64,000 nucleotides of DNA from CAVVZJ01 sp963752755 (GCA_963752755.1 CAVVZJ010000001.1:2480001-2544000); one strand, 5' to 3'. Shown: positions 29,292 through 39,673, counted from the first letter of the stretch. Translations and numbers: made by a program. The notes: generated from the sequence alone by a model not told the origin.

Positions 29292-31723
29292 TCAGCGAAG
29301 CAACCTCGTCCCCAACCCGTTCGAAGCCTGACCAGACCCGAGGATGCGACCAAGCTCAACGACCTTCTCCGCCGAGGAACTGGCCCGCAAACGCCACAAG
29401 CCGGTGGTCGGATCAAAGGTGACGAGGTCCGTGCGGCCGTCGCCGTCGTGATCGCCGGGCACCGGGACCGAACCGGGCGGCCCGAGCTGGCGGGCGAGGT
29501 TGCCTCCTGAGCTGCAACGGAGAAACCAGTCGCCGGTCGCCGGGTCGAAAACGGCGGGGTCGGCGCGGCCGTCGCCGTCGTAATCGCCGGGCACCGGGAC
29601 AGCATTGGGTGGCCCGAACTGAAAAGCGGTCCGCCCCTCCCGGCTGGCCTCGATCGACCAGGATGCGTCGCCGACCTCGAAGACAGCCACGTCAGTCCGG
29701 CCATCGCCGTCATAGTCGGCCGGCACGGGGACGGGCGTCCCCCCGAATCGCTGACCGCGGCCAAACTCGAAGGGAGAACGACCCGGAAGACTCCAGCGGG
29801 CTGTGACGGTCACGAACGTCGCGGCCTCCGCGCGGCCGTCGCCATCGTAGTCGCCGGGCACGGGAAGGCTGTAGCCGTCGCCCGAGGCAAGAATCCGGAG
29901 GCCCTCCGAGGACTGCTGGATCAGCCAGGCGGAGCCCTCGGGGAGATAAATGGCGAGGTCCGTGCGACCATCACCGTCGAAGTCCGCCGGCGCCGGAATT
30001 CCCTGCCCTGGAGGGCCGAGGTGGCCGCTCACGGTTGTTCCAGCCGTCGGTCGGACCAACCACTCCGACGACTCGAATTGATGCAAGGCCAGGTCGGATT
30101 GCCCGTCGCCGTCGAAATCGCCGGGGACCGGCTGCATCGGCAAGATATCACTCCGAAGATGATAGAATAGCAGGCAATGGCTCCCTTCGTTCGGAATCGT
30201 CCGACGCGCCAGCCGGCTCGGCGGCAAGACCGTCTCCATCGCCATCTCCAGGAAGCCGCCCTTCACACCCACCGCGAAAGCCCCCCTGGCGACGAGGTTC
30301 CGCAGCCGCGGAAACCAATGATCCGGGTCGCGATCCAGCTTCAAGAGATCCACGACCACCAGGTCGTCTCGTGCCTGCGCCAGGTATTGCAGAACGGATG
30401 TCTGCATCCCATCCGAGACGAGCACCTTCCCCGCGATCCCTGGTTGCCCACGAGTGATCCGTCCAGCCCGCTCGCGCACTCGTTCCGCATCGATCAGGGC
30501 GAGCACCCGCTCCGCCGGGTGCGACCAGGGACCGGAAACCTCGCGGTCCACGACGGACGCCGGCCGAGCTTCCGCCAGGACCCGCTGTGGCGTGATCCGC
30601 TCGAGCCGCATGCTCAGGGCCATGGCCCACCCCAGCGCCAGCGCTCCGGCGGCATACGCAACGCGAACCACCACGCCAAACCCCCTGGGAATGACCACCA
30701 GCGCATCAGCCACGCAGGCCAGGCTGAGAACGCCCGGCGTGACGAGGAAAAGCCCGTATCGCGTCATCCCCGGCTGAAGGATGTTCGAGCCGCCGAGCAC
30801 GAACAGCCCCGACACGCTGAGGAGCGTACCGCCGATCAAGGCCAGCGGCTCCCAGCGACGCTGCCGGAACTGTCGCACCATTGCGATGGCCGTGAGGGCG
30901 CCGACGCCTGCCAGCATCGCCAGCTCAATCCCGGAATCAACGATGTTTCCCAGGCCGAGGTAGAACCGTCCGAGTCGTCGGAGAAAGACCCCCGGATCGT
31001 GGGGCGAATGCAAACCGACATGGTAAATGGCCGACATACCGTTGACGGTCGGGCGACTCAGGGTGAACACGCCGAGCGCCACGACAACCAGACACATCGG
31101 CCACACGCAGCGAATCAGTCGCCAACCGCTCGCCCTCTCGCCGCTCTGGCTTTGCTGCAAGGATCTCACCACGACCAGGGCGAGCAGGACGGGCAGGATA
31201 AAGATGTTCGTCGGATGGACGAAGTACGCACAAAGCAGCAGCGCCGCCACGAAGCGGGTCCGGAGTCGATACGCGAAAAAGATCAGGACCAGCGTGTAAA
31301 GCGGCGCATGGCTGACCTCATATCCCGTTCGCGAGTAGATGATCGCCACCGGCAGCACGGCCAGCAGCGTCGCCGCGATCAGGGCCGATCGGCGCCGAAC
31401 ATTTGTGAGCCGAGCGGACACATCAACGCCACGGCGAGCAGGCCTGTGATCACGGTCGGGATGCGCAGGATCGCCAACGAACGCGGCAGGAACAACAGGC
31501 CCGGAAGCTCGAGCACCGTGTGGAACGAGCTCAATGGCAGCCCCGTCGCCGTGATGAATTCAAACGACTTCCCCTGAATCATCCTTGACAGTTGCACGGC
31601 ATGCCAGGCCTCGTCGCCATCAAGCTCGGGATACCGGCCGAGTGAAGCAATCCTGGACCACACCCCAACGGCGAGGAGCGAGGCCACACCACAAATCAGG
31701 AGGACTCGCGCGAATCGCCCCAT
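29292..31723 (-). CDS. GT-C membrane glycosyltransferase (GT39-like) fused to six FG-GAP/VCBS repeats (one frameshift)
   Basis: ATG 31723 behind GGAGG. About 810 residues once one C missing near 31385 is restored. The N-terminal part has a first membrane span, then LGRYPELDGDEAWHAVQLS, whose Asp-Glu pair matches the catalytic loop of GT39/PMT enzymes, and about nine more hydrophobic spans to residue 420. A periplasmic domain follows (VLSDGMQTSVLQYLAQARDD). The last 250 residues hold six repeats of the type PGDYDGDGRTDxAVF, each with calcium-binding Asp residues and a following Trp strand, as in integrin-type beta-propellers. The enzyme likely moves sugar from a polyprenyl-phosphate donor to an acceptor outside the membrane, the repeats binding the acceptor or cell wall. 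Confidence 0.82.
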
Positions 31724-32014
31724 CGCAATCCTCCGCTATAGCCCGACAAGAATCCGCAACCCTCCGTCGGGATCGTCCAGCGGATTCACAAACTTAAGTC
31801 TTTTTCTCGATTTCTCGGATCACCACTCCACGATTGAGGTTGACCTTTCTCGGTCGCTGGATTAAGAACCGCATCGTACCAGCGGAGGTCGTGGCTCCGT
31901 CCTGTCGGAGACGCCGCGCCACGAGCCGGCCGTCCGCGGATCGGTCCTCAGGACCGGGGCCGATCCCGGCCGCACGATGCGGCCCCGCCCGACCGTCCCC
32001 AGGGAGGGGTGTTC

Positions 32015-33619
32015 ATGCTCTTCAATTCTTTTGAATTCGCCTACTTCTTTCTCATCTTCTTCACGATCTACTGGTTCCTGCCGCACCGCGGGCAGAACTT
32101 CCTCCTGCTCGCCGGTAGCTATTACTTCTACGGCTGCTGGGACCCACGGTTCCTCATCCTGCTCGTGATCTCGACCGTGATGGACTACGGTTGCGGCCTG
32201 GCCGTGGATCGGATCGAGGACCCGACACGACGCAAGCTGTTCGTCGCCCTGAGCATGACCCTGAATCTGGGCATGCTGGGCTACTTCAAATATTACGATT
32301 TCTTCGCGGAAAGCCTTCAGTCGCTCCTGGCCCGCTGGGGATGGAACGTACCCCTAAGCCAGCTCAACGTCGTCTTGCCGATCGGGATCTCCTTCTACAC
32401 GTTCCAGTCAATGAGCTACGTCATCGACGTGTATCGCAAGGACATCAAGCCGACGCGGAACATTCTTCAGTTCGCCGCCTTCGTCTCGTTCTTCCCGCAC
32501 CTGGTCGCCGGGCCAATCATGCGCCCCACGACGCTCCTGCCGCAGATCGAGCAGAAGCGGCGGTTCAACGTGCCTCAGTTCTACCAGGGGGCCTACCTGA
32601 TCTTCTGGGGATTGACGAAGAAGGTCGTGATCGCCGACAACCTGGCGAAGCATCTCGTTGACCCTCTCTTCGACCAGTGGCAGACGATCCACGGCGGCCA
32701 GGCCCTCATTGCCGTTTACGCCTTCGCCTTCCAGATCTACTGCGACTTCTCCGGCTACACCGATGCCGCCCGCGGGATCGCGAAGTGCCTCGGGATCGAG
32801 CTGGCCTTGAACTTCAATTTGCCCTATTTCGCCACCAGCCCGAAGGACTTCTGGCAGCGTTGGCACATCAGCCTCTCCACGTGGCTCCGCGATTACCTCT
32901 ACATCCCACTCGGCGGCAGCCGCGGCGGCCGGGCCGTCTGGTTCGGCAATGTCCTGATGGCGGCGATTCTGGGTGGCATCGGGTTCGGCCTCTTCCTCTA
33001 TTTCGGCGGCGATCCCAAGGTTCAGGCCACGTTGGTCCGCGCTCCCTGGCTGCCGGCCGCGCTCGGGACCGTGCTGGGTGCGGCATGCCTCGGGTTGCTG
33101 CTGGTCCGTGGCTCGAAGCTGATGACGTACCGCAACCTGATGCTCACGATGGTCATCGGCGGCCTCTGGCACGGCGCCGCGTGGACGTTCGTGCTCTGGG
33201 GCTTCTACCAGGGTCTGATCCTGATCCTGCACCGCCTGGCCGAGCCCTTGCTGTCGCGGATCAGGCCGAAGGACAGTGTCGATTCCGCCTGCTGGACGGC
33301 ACTGCGGATCTTCGTGACGTTCCACCTCGTCTGCCTCGGCTGGCTCCTCTTCCGGGCGAAGTCGCTCGATCAGGCAGTCGGGATGCTCGATGCGATCGTC
33401 TCGCATCCGGCGATCCCGCCGTCGGCAGTATTGGTGCCCTTGCTGGTCCTGATCCTGCCGCTGATGGCGTACCAGATGGCGCAGTTCATGACGCGCGACC
33501 TCGACGTCGTGGCGCGGACTCCCTGGTACGTGCGCTCGGTCTTCTACACGATCCTCTTCTATGCCTTCGTCCTCGGCGGCGAGTTCGGTGGCAGCCAGTT
33601 CATCTACTTCCAGTTCTGA
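32015..33619 (+). CDS. MBOAT-family membrane O-acyltransferase, AlgI-like
   Basis: 534 residues from ATG 32015; AGGGAGGGG lies 6 bases upstream, making it preferable to the in-frame GTG at 32009. It is an integral membrane protein of the MBOAT family that moves acyl groups, typically acetyl, across the membrane for transfer to exported glycans. Motifs: LPIGISFYTFQSMSYVIDVY, FVSFFPHLVAGPIMR, FWQRWHISLSTWLRDYLYIP and VIGGLWHGAAWTFVLWG, the last carrying the essential His. The next gene, an SGNH-like protein 49 bases away, is the usual partner type (AlgJ/AlgX or DltD like). About 290 bases of AT-richer DNA separate it from the divergent GT-C gene and should hold both promoters. Confidence 0.93.
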   Translation: MLFNSFEFAYFFLIFFTIYWFLPHRGQNFLLLAGSYYFYGCWDPRFLILLVISTVMDYGCGLAVDRIEDPTRRKLFVALSMTLNLGMLGYFKYYDFFAESLQSLLARWGWNVPLSQLNVVLPIGISFYTFQSMSYVIDVYRKDIKPTRNILQFAAFVSFFPHLVAGPIMRPTTLLPQIEQKRRFNVPQFYQGAYLIFWGLTKKVVIADNLAKHLVDPLFDQWQTIHGGQALIAVYAFAFQIYCDFSGYTDAARGIAKCLGIELALNFNLPYFATSPKDFWQRWHISLSTWLRDYLYIPLGGSRGGRAVWFGNVLMAAILGGIGFGLFLYFGGDPKVQATLVRAPWLPAALGTVLGAACLGLLLVRGSKLMTYRNLMLTMVIGGLWHGAAWTFVLWGFYQGLILILHRLAEPLLSRIRPKDSVDSACWTALRIFVTFHLVCLGWLLFRAKSLDQAVGMLDAIVSHPAIPPSAVLVPLLVLILPLMAYQMAQFMTRDLDVVARTPWYVRSVFYTILFYAFVLGGEFGGSQFIYFQF

Positions 33620-33668
33620 GCCACCGGTCGTTCATGGGCGAACGGAAACGAGGGAGCGGAGGATCTCG

Positions 33669-34796
33669 ATGGACCGACGCCCGCGCGGTTCCTGGCCGCT
33701 CGGCTTGCTGGGGATGGTCGCGCTGGTGGCCGCGATCGAATGCGGCGTCGCCCGCCACTGGCTCGACGTCGGCGAGCGTCGCGCTCTGGCCTGGCGCTTC
33801 TGTGGAATGGCGGCGGAGGCGGAAGCCTTACCGGCTCGCGTGCTCTGTCTGGGTGACAGCTTGGTCAAGCTGGGTGTCCAGCCGCGCGTCGTCGAACGCG
33901 GGCTCGACCGGAAAACGTACAACCTCGCGGTACCCGGCGGCCAGGCCCCGAGTACCTATTTTCTGCTCCGGCGCGCCCTCGCGGCTGGCGTGCGTCCCGA
34001 GGCCGTGATCGTCAATTTTCACCCGAATCTCCTCGCCGCGGCGCCGCGGTTCAACACGCTCGTCTGGCCCGAACTGCTCACGACTGGCGAGGCGATTGAC
34101 CTGGCCTACCACGCCCGCGATCCCGATCTGTTCACTTCGATTCTCCTCGGCCGTCTCGTACCGACCGTCAAGGACCGCCAGGGGATTCGCTCCGCGATCC
34201 TGACCACGCTCGCCGGAGAGCCGAATCCCCTGCCCGACGATCTCGCCGCGATGCTGCGGAACTGGCGGGTTAACGACGGCGGCCACGTCGCGCCCGTGGT
34301 CCCCTGGCCGGTGGCCGATACCTGGTCGCAGGGCGTCGTCCCGGAGCACGGCCGCTGGTCGCCCCACCGGGCCAACGCCGACTACCTCCGGCGCTTCCTC
34401 GATCTCTGCGACGCTCGACAGATCACCGTCTTCTGGCTCCTGCCTCCGACCACGCCCGAATGGACGGATCGCCGCCGGAAACTCGGGATCGAGGCCGAAT
34501 ACGAGCGGTTCGTCCGCGGACTGATGGCCTGTTACGCCCGTCTCGTCGTCGTCGATGGACGCCATGCCGGTTACGTCGCGACAGTCTTCCGCGACACAAC
34601 CCACCTCCACCGCCGCGGCGCCGCCGTGCTGAGCACCGACCTCGCCACGTTATTGCGCCCTGCGCTCGATCGACCCGCCGGGGCGAATCGCTGGCTCACC
34701 TTGCCGCCGTTCCGCGATCGTTCCGAGGACCTCGCCCTGGAGGACGTCGATCAATCTCGGACCATCGTGGTCGAGCGAAGCACCCGCCGCGAGTGA
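33669..34796 (+). CDS. SGNH-like membrane-anchored protein, partner of the MBOAT enzyme (copy A)
   Basis: 375 residues, ATG 33669 with GGAGGA upstream. One N-terminal membrane anchor (LGLLGMVALVAAIECGV), then the SGNH signature: LCLGDSLVKLG with the nucleophile Ser, YNLAVPGGQAPSTYFLLRRA, and VFRDTTHLHRRGA with the Asp-x-x-His pair. This fits an extracytoplasmic acyl-transfer or esterase module acting with AlgI-type MBOAT. A paralogue lies at 39.7 kb with the same plan (FLLRRAL, RRFLDL, VVVDGR, HL). Expression with the MBOAT gene is likely, given the 49-base gap. Confidence 0.78.
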   Translation: MDRRPRGSWPLGLLGMVALVAAIECGVARHWLDVGERRALAWRFCGMAAEAEALPARVLCLGDSLVKLGVQPRVVERGLDRKTYNLAVPGGQAPSTYFLLRRALAAGVRPEAVIVNFHPNLLAAAPRFNTLVWPELLTTGEAIDLAYHARDPDLFTSILLGRLVPTVKDRQGIRSAILTTLAGEPNPLPDDLAAMLRNWRVNDGGHVAPVVPWPVADTWSQGVVPEHGRWSPHRANADYLRRFLDLCDARQITVFWLLPPTTPEWTDRRRKLGIEAEYERFVRGLMACYARLVVVDGRHAGYVATVFRDTTHLHRRGAAVLSTDLATLLRPALDRPAGANRWLTLPPFRDRSEDLALEDVDQSRTIVVERSTRRE

Positions 34797-34806
34797 CCGA
34801 CGGCTT

Positions 34807-36402
34807 TCAACCCGTCTGTGCCAGCGCCTCCGCCATGCACCGCAGCGCCTCTCGCAAGGCGCTTGCGGCCTGCTCGATCGATGCATGGCGATTCATCCGT
34901 CCTCGAGCCGCCTCGCCAAGCTCCCGATACCGATGACGATTCTCCTCCGCCATCACCGCACTCTCGCGGAACGACGTATACATATCTGACCATACAAGAC
35001 GCGAGCGATACGTCGCGATTCGCTCCTCCGGGTCGTGGGGCCAGTGAGTCGGCTCCTCGGACGAACGGATCACGAAGCCAACGTCCGTTTCCATGTAGTC
35101 GGCCATCGCCGTGTGGTCGGGCGCGATCGCTGGCCGACCGGCCGCCAGCGCCTGCTGGAGCGGGAGGCAAGCCCCCTCGGCGTGAGAAGTGTTCACATAG
35201 TAGGTCGTCGCCCGCATCAAACCCGCAAGTTGTTCGTCGTCGAGGAAGTCGGGGATCACGACGACGCGGCAAGCGTGATCGATCCCCAGTCCGCGATAAC
35301 GCCCGCGCAGAAGGGTCATCTCGTGATGCTCGCGGTGCGGGCTGCTGGCCAGCTTCAGGACGAGCGTCACGTCGGGCCGATCACGGAAGGCCAGGAGGAA
35401 GGCGCCGAGCAGGTCGCCCAGGTTCTTCCGATGGTCGCCCACATTCGCGAAGCTGGTGTACACCAGGCCCGAGAGCATCAACGGCGACGGCGGCACCAGC
35501 GGATCGATCACGGCGTTCGTCGTTCGCCCCAGCCGGCTCAGAGCCCCGTTCTTGGCCGCGGTGATCGCGCCGATGGCCTCTTCGTTGAGGACAAGACGGA
35601 GCGTGCGGTTGTACGCCGACCGCGCCCCGCGGTAGGCGAGCCTCGCGGGTGACTGCCCCGCGATCGCTTGCTTGAACCGATAAATCTGCGCCACCCTCTG
35701 CGGATCAAGCCGGGGCGCCAGCCAACGGAAGCCTCGCCGGGCCAGTCGTCCAAGCCGCGATCGCGAACCCAGATCCGTCGTCGAGCAAGAATCCGGCGGG
35801 GCGTGGTGGTCGGACGTCAGGACCGCCCGGCTCGAATCGCCCCAGACCTCATGCCGGCAGACCGTCGACCACGCGCCCGACGGCTCCCACAACGGGACCG
35901 CGAAGGTCTCCGGCCGGATCGGCACCGGGACGACTGCGACCGGACAACCCACCCCGGCCCGTCGAAACGCCTCCGCCGTGAACCGGCAGGCGGTCAGAAT
36001 CAGGTCGGCGCGGCCGGACACGCGAGCCCAGTTCTGGCGGGTGTCGAAGCCGAAATCCCGGTCGGGGATGTCGGGGAACTCCCAGAAAGGAAAGAGAATG
36101 TTTGGAATGCCCGATGCAAAAAACGCATCCTGTGGCGGATTCAGCGCCAGGTGGACAGGCCGGAACCCCTCGGCCTCGGCGCGAGCGGCGGCGAAGGCGA
36201 GGCGGCTCTCGGGACGGTCGATCAGGCGCCAGCTTCCCAGCCGCTCAAGCACTGGCCGCAACGCTTCGAGTACGAAGTAATAGGAGTAGGCCGCGGCGCC
36301 GAGGTGATGGCGGATGCCGCCAGCGTGAGGCGTCGTGCTGACGAGGAAGGCGATCGGTCGATCGTCGGTCGATCGTGATGGCTCGGGGTGGCTCGATGAC
36401 AT
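34807..36402 (-). CDS. GT-B glycosyltransferase-like protein (copy A)
   Basis: 531 residues from ATG 36402. A conserved N-terminal region (LFPFWEFPDIPDRDFGFDTR, then ADLILTACRFTAEAFRRAGV) is followed by a domain with LMLSGLVYTSFANVGDHRKN, FRDRPDVTLVLKLASS, YYVNTSHAEGACLPLQQALA and RPAIAPDHTAMADYM. The last two match a GT-B donor-binding half, with EGACLPLQQALAAGRPAI equivalent to the GT4 EGFGLP block. Substrate unknown. It converges on the SGNH gene with a 10-base gap. The related gene at 41.6 kb lacks an extra 60-residue segment that this copy carries near base 35600-35800. Confidence 0.78.
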   Translation of the reverse strand: MSSSHPEPSRSTDDRPIAFLVSTTPHAGGIRHHLGAAAYSYYFVLEALRPVLERLGSWRLIDRPESRLAFAAARAEAEGFRPVHLALNPPQDAFFASGIPNILFPFWEFPDIPDRDFGFDTRQNWARVSGRADLILTACRFTAEAFRRAGVGCPVAVVPVPIRPETFAVPLWEPSGAWSTVCRHEVWGDSSRAVLTSDHHAPPDSCSTTDLGSRSRLGRLARRGFRWLAPRLDPQRVAQIYRFKQAIAGQSPARLAYRGARSAYNRTLRLVLNEEAIGAITAAKNGALSRLGRTTNAVIDPLVPPSPLMLSGLVYTSFANVGDHRKNLGDLLGAFLLAFRDRPDVTLVLKLASSPHREHHEMTLLRGRYRGLGIDHACRVVVIPDFLDDEQLAGLMRATTYYVNTSHAEGACLPLQQALAAGRPAIAPDHTAMADYMETDVGFVIRSSEEPTHWPHDPEERIATYRSRLVWSDMYTSFRESAVMAEENRHRYRELGEAARGRMNRHASIEQAASALREALRCMAEALAQTG

Positions 36403-36594
36403 GGACCCGTTGTTCCTCCCCACACCGGCAAACCCGATCCGGGCGGCACGGTAGCCGTGTCGGCGTGGGTCGTCAACCTCAAGCGAGGTCCGCGGCCGGG
36501 TCACCCGGTTGACCGATCGTCCGTGACGGCGTTAGCCTGCGCGAGTGGTCGCCGGAATCTCATCACGAACCGATCCGCTCACGCGAGGCACCCC

Positions 36595-37461
36595 ATGTCC
36601 ACGCCCGGCGCCCGACTCCGCGCCGCCTGGGAGCAGGCCCCCATCATGATCCCCGGGGCCTTCAACGCCCTGACCGCCCGCTTGGCCGAGCGGCTGGGCT
36701 TCCCCGCCGTCTATCTCTCCGGCGGGGCACTCTCGGCCGGCTGGGCCGGTTTGCCCGACATCGGCCTGCTGACCCTGACCGAGTTCGCCGAGCAGGCCGC
36801 CGTGCTGGCAAGGGCCACCGCGCTCCCCTTGCTCTGCGACGCCGACACCGGCTTCGGCGAGGCCATCAACACCGCGCGGACCGTCCGCCTTTTCGAGGAG
36901 GCCGGCGCGGCGGGGCTGCACCTGGAAGACCAGGTCTTGCCCAAGCGTTGCGGCCACCTCTCGGGCAAGTCGCTGGTGGACATCGAGACGATGGCCGCCA
37001 AGGTCCGCGCCGCGGCTTCGGCCCGCCGTGATCCCGACTTCGTCATCGTCGCACGGACCGACGCCCGATCCGTCGACGGCTTCGACGCCGCCGTGACCCG
37101 CGCGAAGGCGTACCGCGACGCCGGCGCCGACATGATCTTCCCCGAAGCTCTCGAATCGACCGACGAGTTTGCCCGCTTCGCACGCGAGGTGTCCGCTCCG
37201 CTCCTGGCGAACATGACCGAGTTCGGTCGCGGTCCCTTGCTCGACTTCGCCGACTTGTCCTCCCTCGGCTACCGCGCCGCCCTTTACCCGCTCACCGCCT
37301 TCCGCGCCGCGATGAAGGCCGCCGAGGAAACCTTGACCGCTCTGCGCGACCAGGGCAGCCAGCGCGCCTGCCTCGATCGCATGCAGACCCGCGCCGAGCT
37401 GTACGACCTGCTCGGTTACTCCGACTGGGAGGCTCGCGACCGCTCCTACTTCGGAGGATGA
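36595..37461 (+). CDS. prpB: Isocitrate lyase/PEP mutase family, methylisocitrate lyase-like
   Basis: 288 residues from ATG 36595. The fold is the PEP mutase/isocitrate lyase barrel: FNALTARLAERLGFPAVYLS, LLCDADTGFGEAINTARTV with metal Asp residues, GLHLEDQVLPKRCGHLSGK with the catalytic Cys of the KxCGH motif, FVIVARTDARSVDGFDAAV and LLANMTEFGRGP. This matches PrpB, which splits 2-methylisocitrate into succinate and pyruvate. E. coli PrpB is 296 residues. A PrpD-type gene lies 7.4 kb upstream. Related enzymes such as oxaloacetate hydrolases cannot be ruled out, so the symbol is a best guess. Confidence 0.82.
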   Translation: MSTPGARLRAAWEQAPIMIPGAFNALTARLAERLGFPAVYLSGGALSAGWAGLPDIGLLTLTEFAEQAAVLARATALPLLCDADTGFGEAINTARTVRLFEEAGAAGLHLEDQVLPKRCGHLSGKSLVDIETMAAKVRAAASARRDPDFVIVARTDARSVDGFDAAVTRAKAYRDAGADMIFPEALESTDEFARFAREVSAPLLANMTEFGRGPLLDFADLSSLGYRAALYPLTAFRAAMKAAEETLTALRDQGSQRACLDRMQTRAELYDLLGYSDWEARDRSYFGG

Positions 37462-37616
37462 ATCCGTCGGGCCGACCTCCCGCGACTGCCCTTGACCGAT
37501 CCGCCCGTCGGGGATACCAAGAGGCCCGGCCGGTCGTCCGGGCAAACGGTCCCCCGTCAACGACCGCGCCCGGCGACGACCCCGAAACGGGGCGTCAAGG
37601 AGGACGGACGTCGCCC

Positions 37617-38441
37617 ATGCGGATGATCTCGTACGCCCAGAACCGCGAGGACGTGCTCCTCGATCGCCTCTTCCCCGGCCCGGAACCGGGCTTCTACATC
37701 GACGTCGGCGCCAATGACCCGGTTCAGCACTCGGTCACGAAGCATTTCTACGACCGAGGCTGGCGCGGGGTCAACGTCGAGCCGCACCCCGCCTGCTTCG
37801 AAAGGCTCCGTCGCGAGCGCCCGCGTGACGTGAACCTCAACGTCGGCCTCTCCGATCGCGAAGGCACGCTGACCTTCCACGAAGCTCTCGACGAGAGCGG
37901 CTGGTCCACCTTCTCGGCCGCCCAGGCGGCCAACCTCCGGGCCGAGGGCATGGCCTTGCGAGAGCATCCGGTCGCCGTGACGACTCTCGCGGCCCTCTGC
38001 GAGAAGTACGTCGAATCCGGCCGGTCGATCGACTTCCTCAAGGTCGATGCCGAGAGCCACGAGCGCGAGGTGCTCGCCGGGGCCGACTGGCGTCATTGGC
38101 GTCCCCGCGCGGTGCTCGTCGAGGCGAACGGCTCGGAAGCCTGGGAGCCGATCCTGCTCGACGCCGGCTACGGCCTCGCCACGCTCGACGGCGTGAACCG
38201 CTACTACCTCCGCGACGAGGACCGCGGCCTCCTCCCCAGGCTCGCCACTCCGGCCAACGTGACCGACGAGTTCGTGCCTCACGAGTACCTCCGCCAGATC
38301 GAGGAGCTTCGCGAGCGCCTGGCGAGCGTCGGTGAACTGGGCCCGACCACGCTCGCCCTGGCCCGGCGACTCCAGCGGCTGGCAAACCGGTTTCCTCGCG
38401 TCGCCGCGGCCGTCAAGTCGATCCGACGCCGGGCGGTCTGA
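37617..38441 (+). CDS. FkbM family methyltransferase
   Basis: 274 residues from ATG 37617 behind AAGGAGGAC. The FkbM pattern is plain: SYAQNREDVLLDRLFPG, GFYIDVGANDPVQHSVTKHF (SAM site), GWRGVNVEPHPACFERLRR, FLKVDAESHEREVLAGADW and VLVEANG. Such enzymes O-methylate sugars or other hydroxyls. The C-terminal 60 residues are Arg-rich and helical. With the GT4 and SGNH genes downstream in the same direction it looks like part of a glycan-modifying transcript. Confidence 0.88.
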   Translation: MRMISYAQNREDVLLDRLFPGPEPGFYIDVGANDPVQHSVTKHFYDRGWRGVNVEPHPACFERLRRERPRDVNLNVGLSDREGTLTFHEALDESGWSTFSAAQAANLRAEGMALREHPVAVTTLAALCEKYVESGRSIDFLKVDAESHEREVLAGADWRHWRPRAVLVEANGSEAWEPILLDAGYGLATLDGVNRYYLRDEDRGLLPRLATPANVTDEFVPHEYLRQIEELRERLASVGELGPTTLALARRLQRLANRFPRVAAAVKSIRRRAV

Positions 38442-38490
38442 ACCCCGAACGCCAGACGTTCCCGACTCGACCCAGGGAGAGCCCCTTTCC

Positions 38491-39615
38491 ATGAACGCCG
38501 GTGACGCCCCGAGGCCCGAGGTCTTCCTCGACGCCAACCCGCTCTCGGATCGCCACCTGACGGGCATCGGTCGCTACACCGCCCGCATCGCCCTGGCACT
38601 GGCGAAGTCCGGACCCGTCCGCTTCTTCTCGCAGGACGAGGAGCTCCTGCCGCCGGACGACCTCGACTGGTCACCCGACCAGGACCTCGGCCGCTGGGGC
38701 CGCCGCGTCTGGCGCAGCCGTCGCCGGACGCTCGGCACGCCGCCCGCGAACAGCCTGGCCATTTTCGGATGCCTGCGACCCGAGGAGCGCCGGTTTCCGT
38801 TCGAGGTGAGCATCCTGCATGACTTCACGCCCCAGGTCGTCCCGGACACCCATTCCGAGAAGACCCGCCAGCTTTTCCAGGGATTCTACGCGAAGACCTT
38901 GCTCTCGTCGGACAGGGCTCTCTCCGTCTCTCACTCGACGAAGTTCGACGCCTCCTGGCTCTGCGACTTCCCCCAGGATCGGATCGTCGTCGCCCACTCC
39001 GGGCCAAGCCTCTGCGTCGAGCGTCACCTGCACTCTGGCGAGGTCCAGCGACGCCCGAACGTCGGGCTCGTCGTCTCCACCGTCGAGCCTCGCAAGAATG
39101 CCGATTTCCTGCTCGACTGGTTCCGCAACACGACCGCCTTGCCCGAGAATACCGAGCTCTGGTGGGCCGGTCGCGTCGGCTGGCTGACCTCCCGTCGCCG
39201 GCTCCGCGCGTATCAACGGCTCCAGGGGCGTCGCGTCCGTTTCCTCGGCGTCGTCTCCGACACCGACCTCTGCCGGCTCTACCAGACCGCGGGCTGGTCG
39301 ATCTACCCGTCCTTGTATGAAGGCTTCGGCTTCCCCGTGCTCGATGCCTTGAGGCACGGCACGCCTGTCCTGACCAGCTACAACAGCGCCCTCCGTGAGT
39401 TCCAGGTGCCCGGCATCACCTTCTTCGATCCCTGCGACGCCTCCACGCTGGATGACGCCTGGCGCACCTTCGCGTCGTCCTCCTCGGAACCGCCCGCGGT
39501 GACCGAGCTGGATCGGCTCTATCACTGGGACCACGTGGCCGCAGCCCTGCTCGCCATGCCGCCAGGCGGTCGGTCGGCCGACACGAGCCCGTCGTTCCGG
39601 GAACGGGCGGCCTGA
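38491..39615 (+). CDS. Glycosyltransferase family 4
   Basis: 374 residues, ATG 38491. N-terminal GT-B half: VFLDANPLSDRHLTGIGRYT, VSILHDFTPQVVPDTHSEKT and ALSVSHSTKFDASW. C-terminal donor half: VSTVEPRKNADFLLDWF, RVRFLGVVSDTDLCRLYQTA and SIYPSLYEGFGFPVLDALRH with both Glu of the EGFGxP-x(3)-E type block partly kept (final Glu is Asp). It retains a single domain, unlike the two-domain enzymes of the first glycan locus. The distance to the FkbM gene is 49 bases, so the two are likely co-transcribed. Confidence 0.88.
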   Translation: MNAGDAPRPEVFLDANPLSDRHLTGIGRYTARIALALAKSGPVRFFSQDEELLPPDDLDWSPDQDLGRWGRRVWRSRRRTLGTPPANSLAIFGCLRPEERRFPFEVSILHDFTPQVVPDTHSEKTRQLFQGFYAKTLLSSDRALSVSHSTKFDASWLCDFPQDRIVVAHSGPSLCVERHLHSGEVQRRPNVGLVVSTVEPRKNADFLLDWFRNTTALPENTELWWAGRVGWLTSRRRLRAYQRLQGRRVRFLGVVSDTDLCRLYQTAGWSIYPSLYEGFGFPVLDALRHGTPVLTSYNSALREFQVPGITFFDPCDASTLDDAWRTFASSSSEPPAVTELDRLYHWDHVAAALLAMPPGGRSADTSPSFRERAA

Positions 39616-39673
39616 AGGCGGCGGCCCGTCGCACTCCGGATCCAAGAGACCGGTGAAGGTCGAGGAACGCCCG

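Noticed and set aside
30177..31577. A 466-codon plus-strand frame
   Set aside because: It is opposite the GT-C/FG-GAP gene, which has membrane spans and clear repeats.
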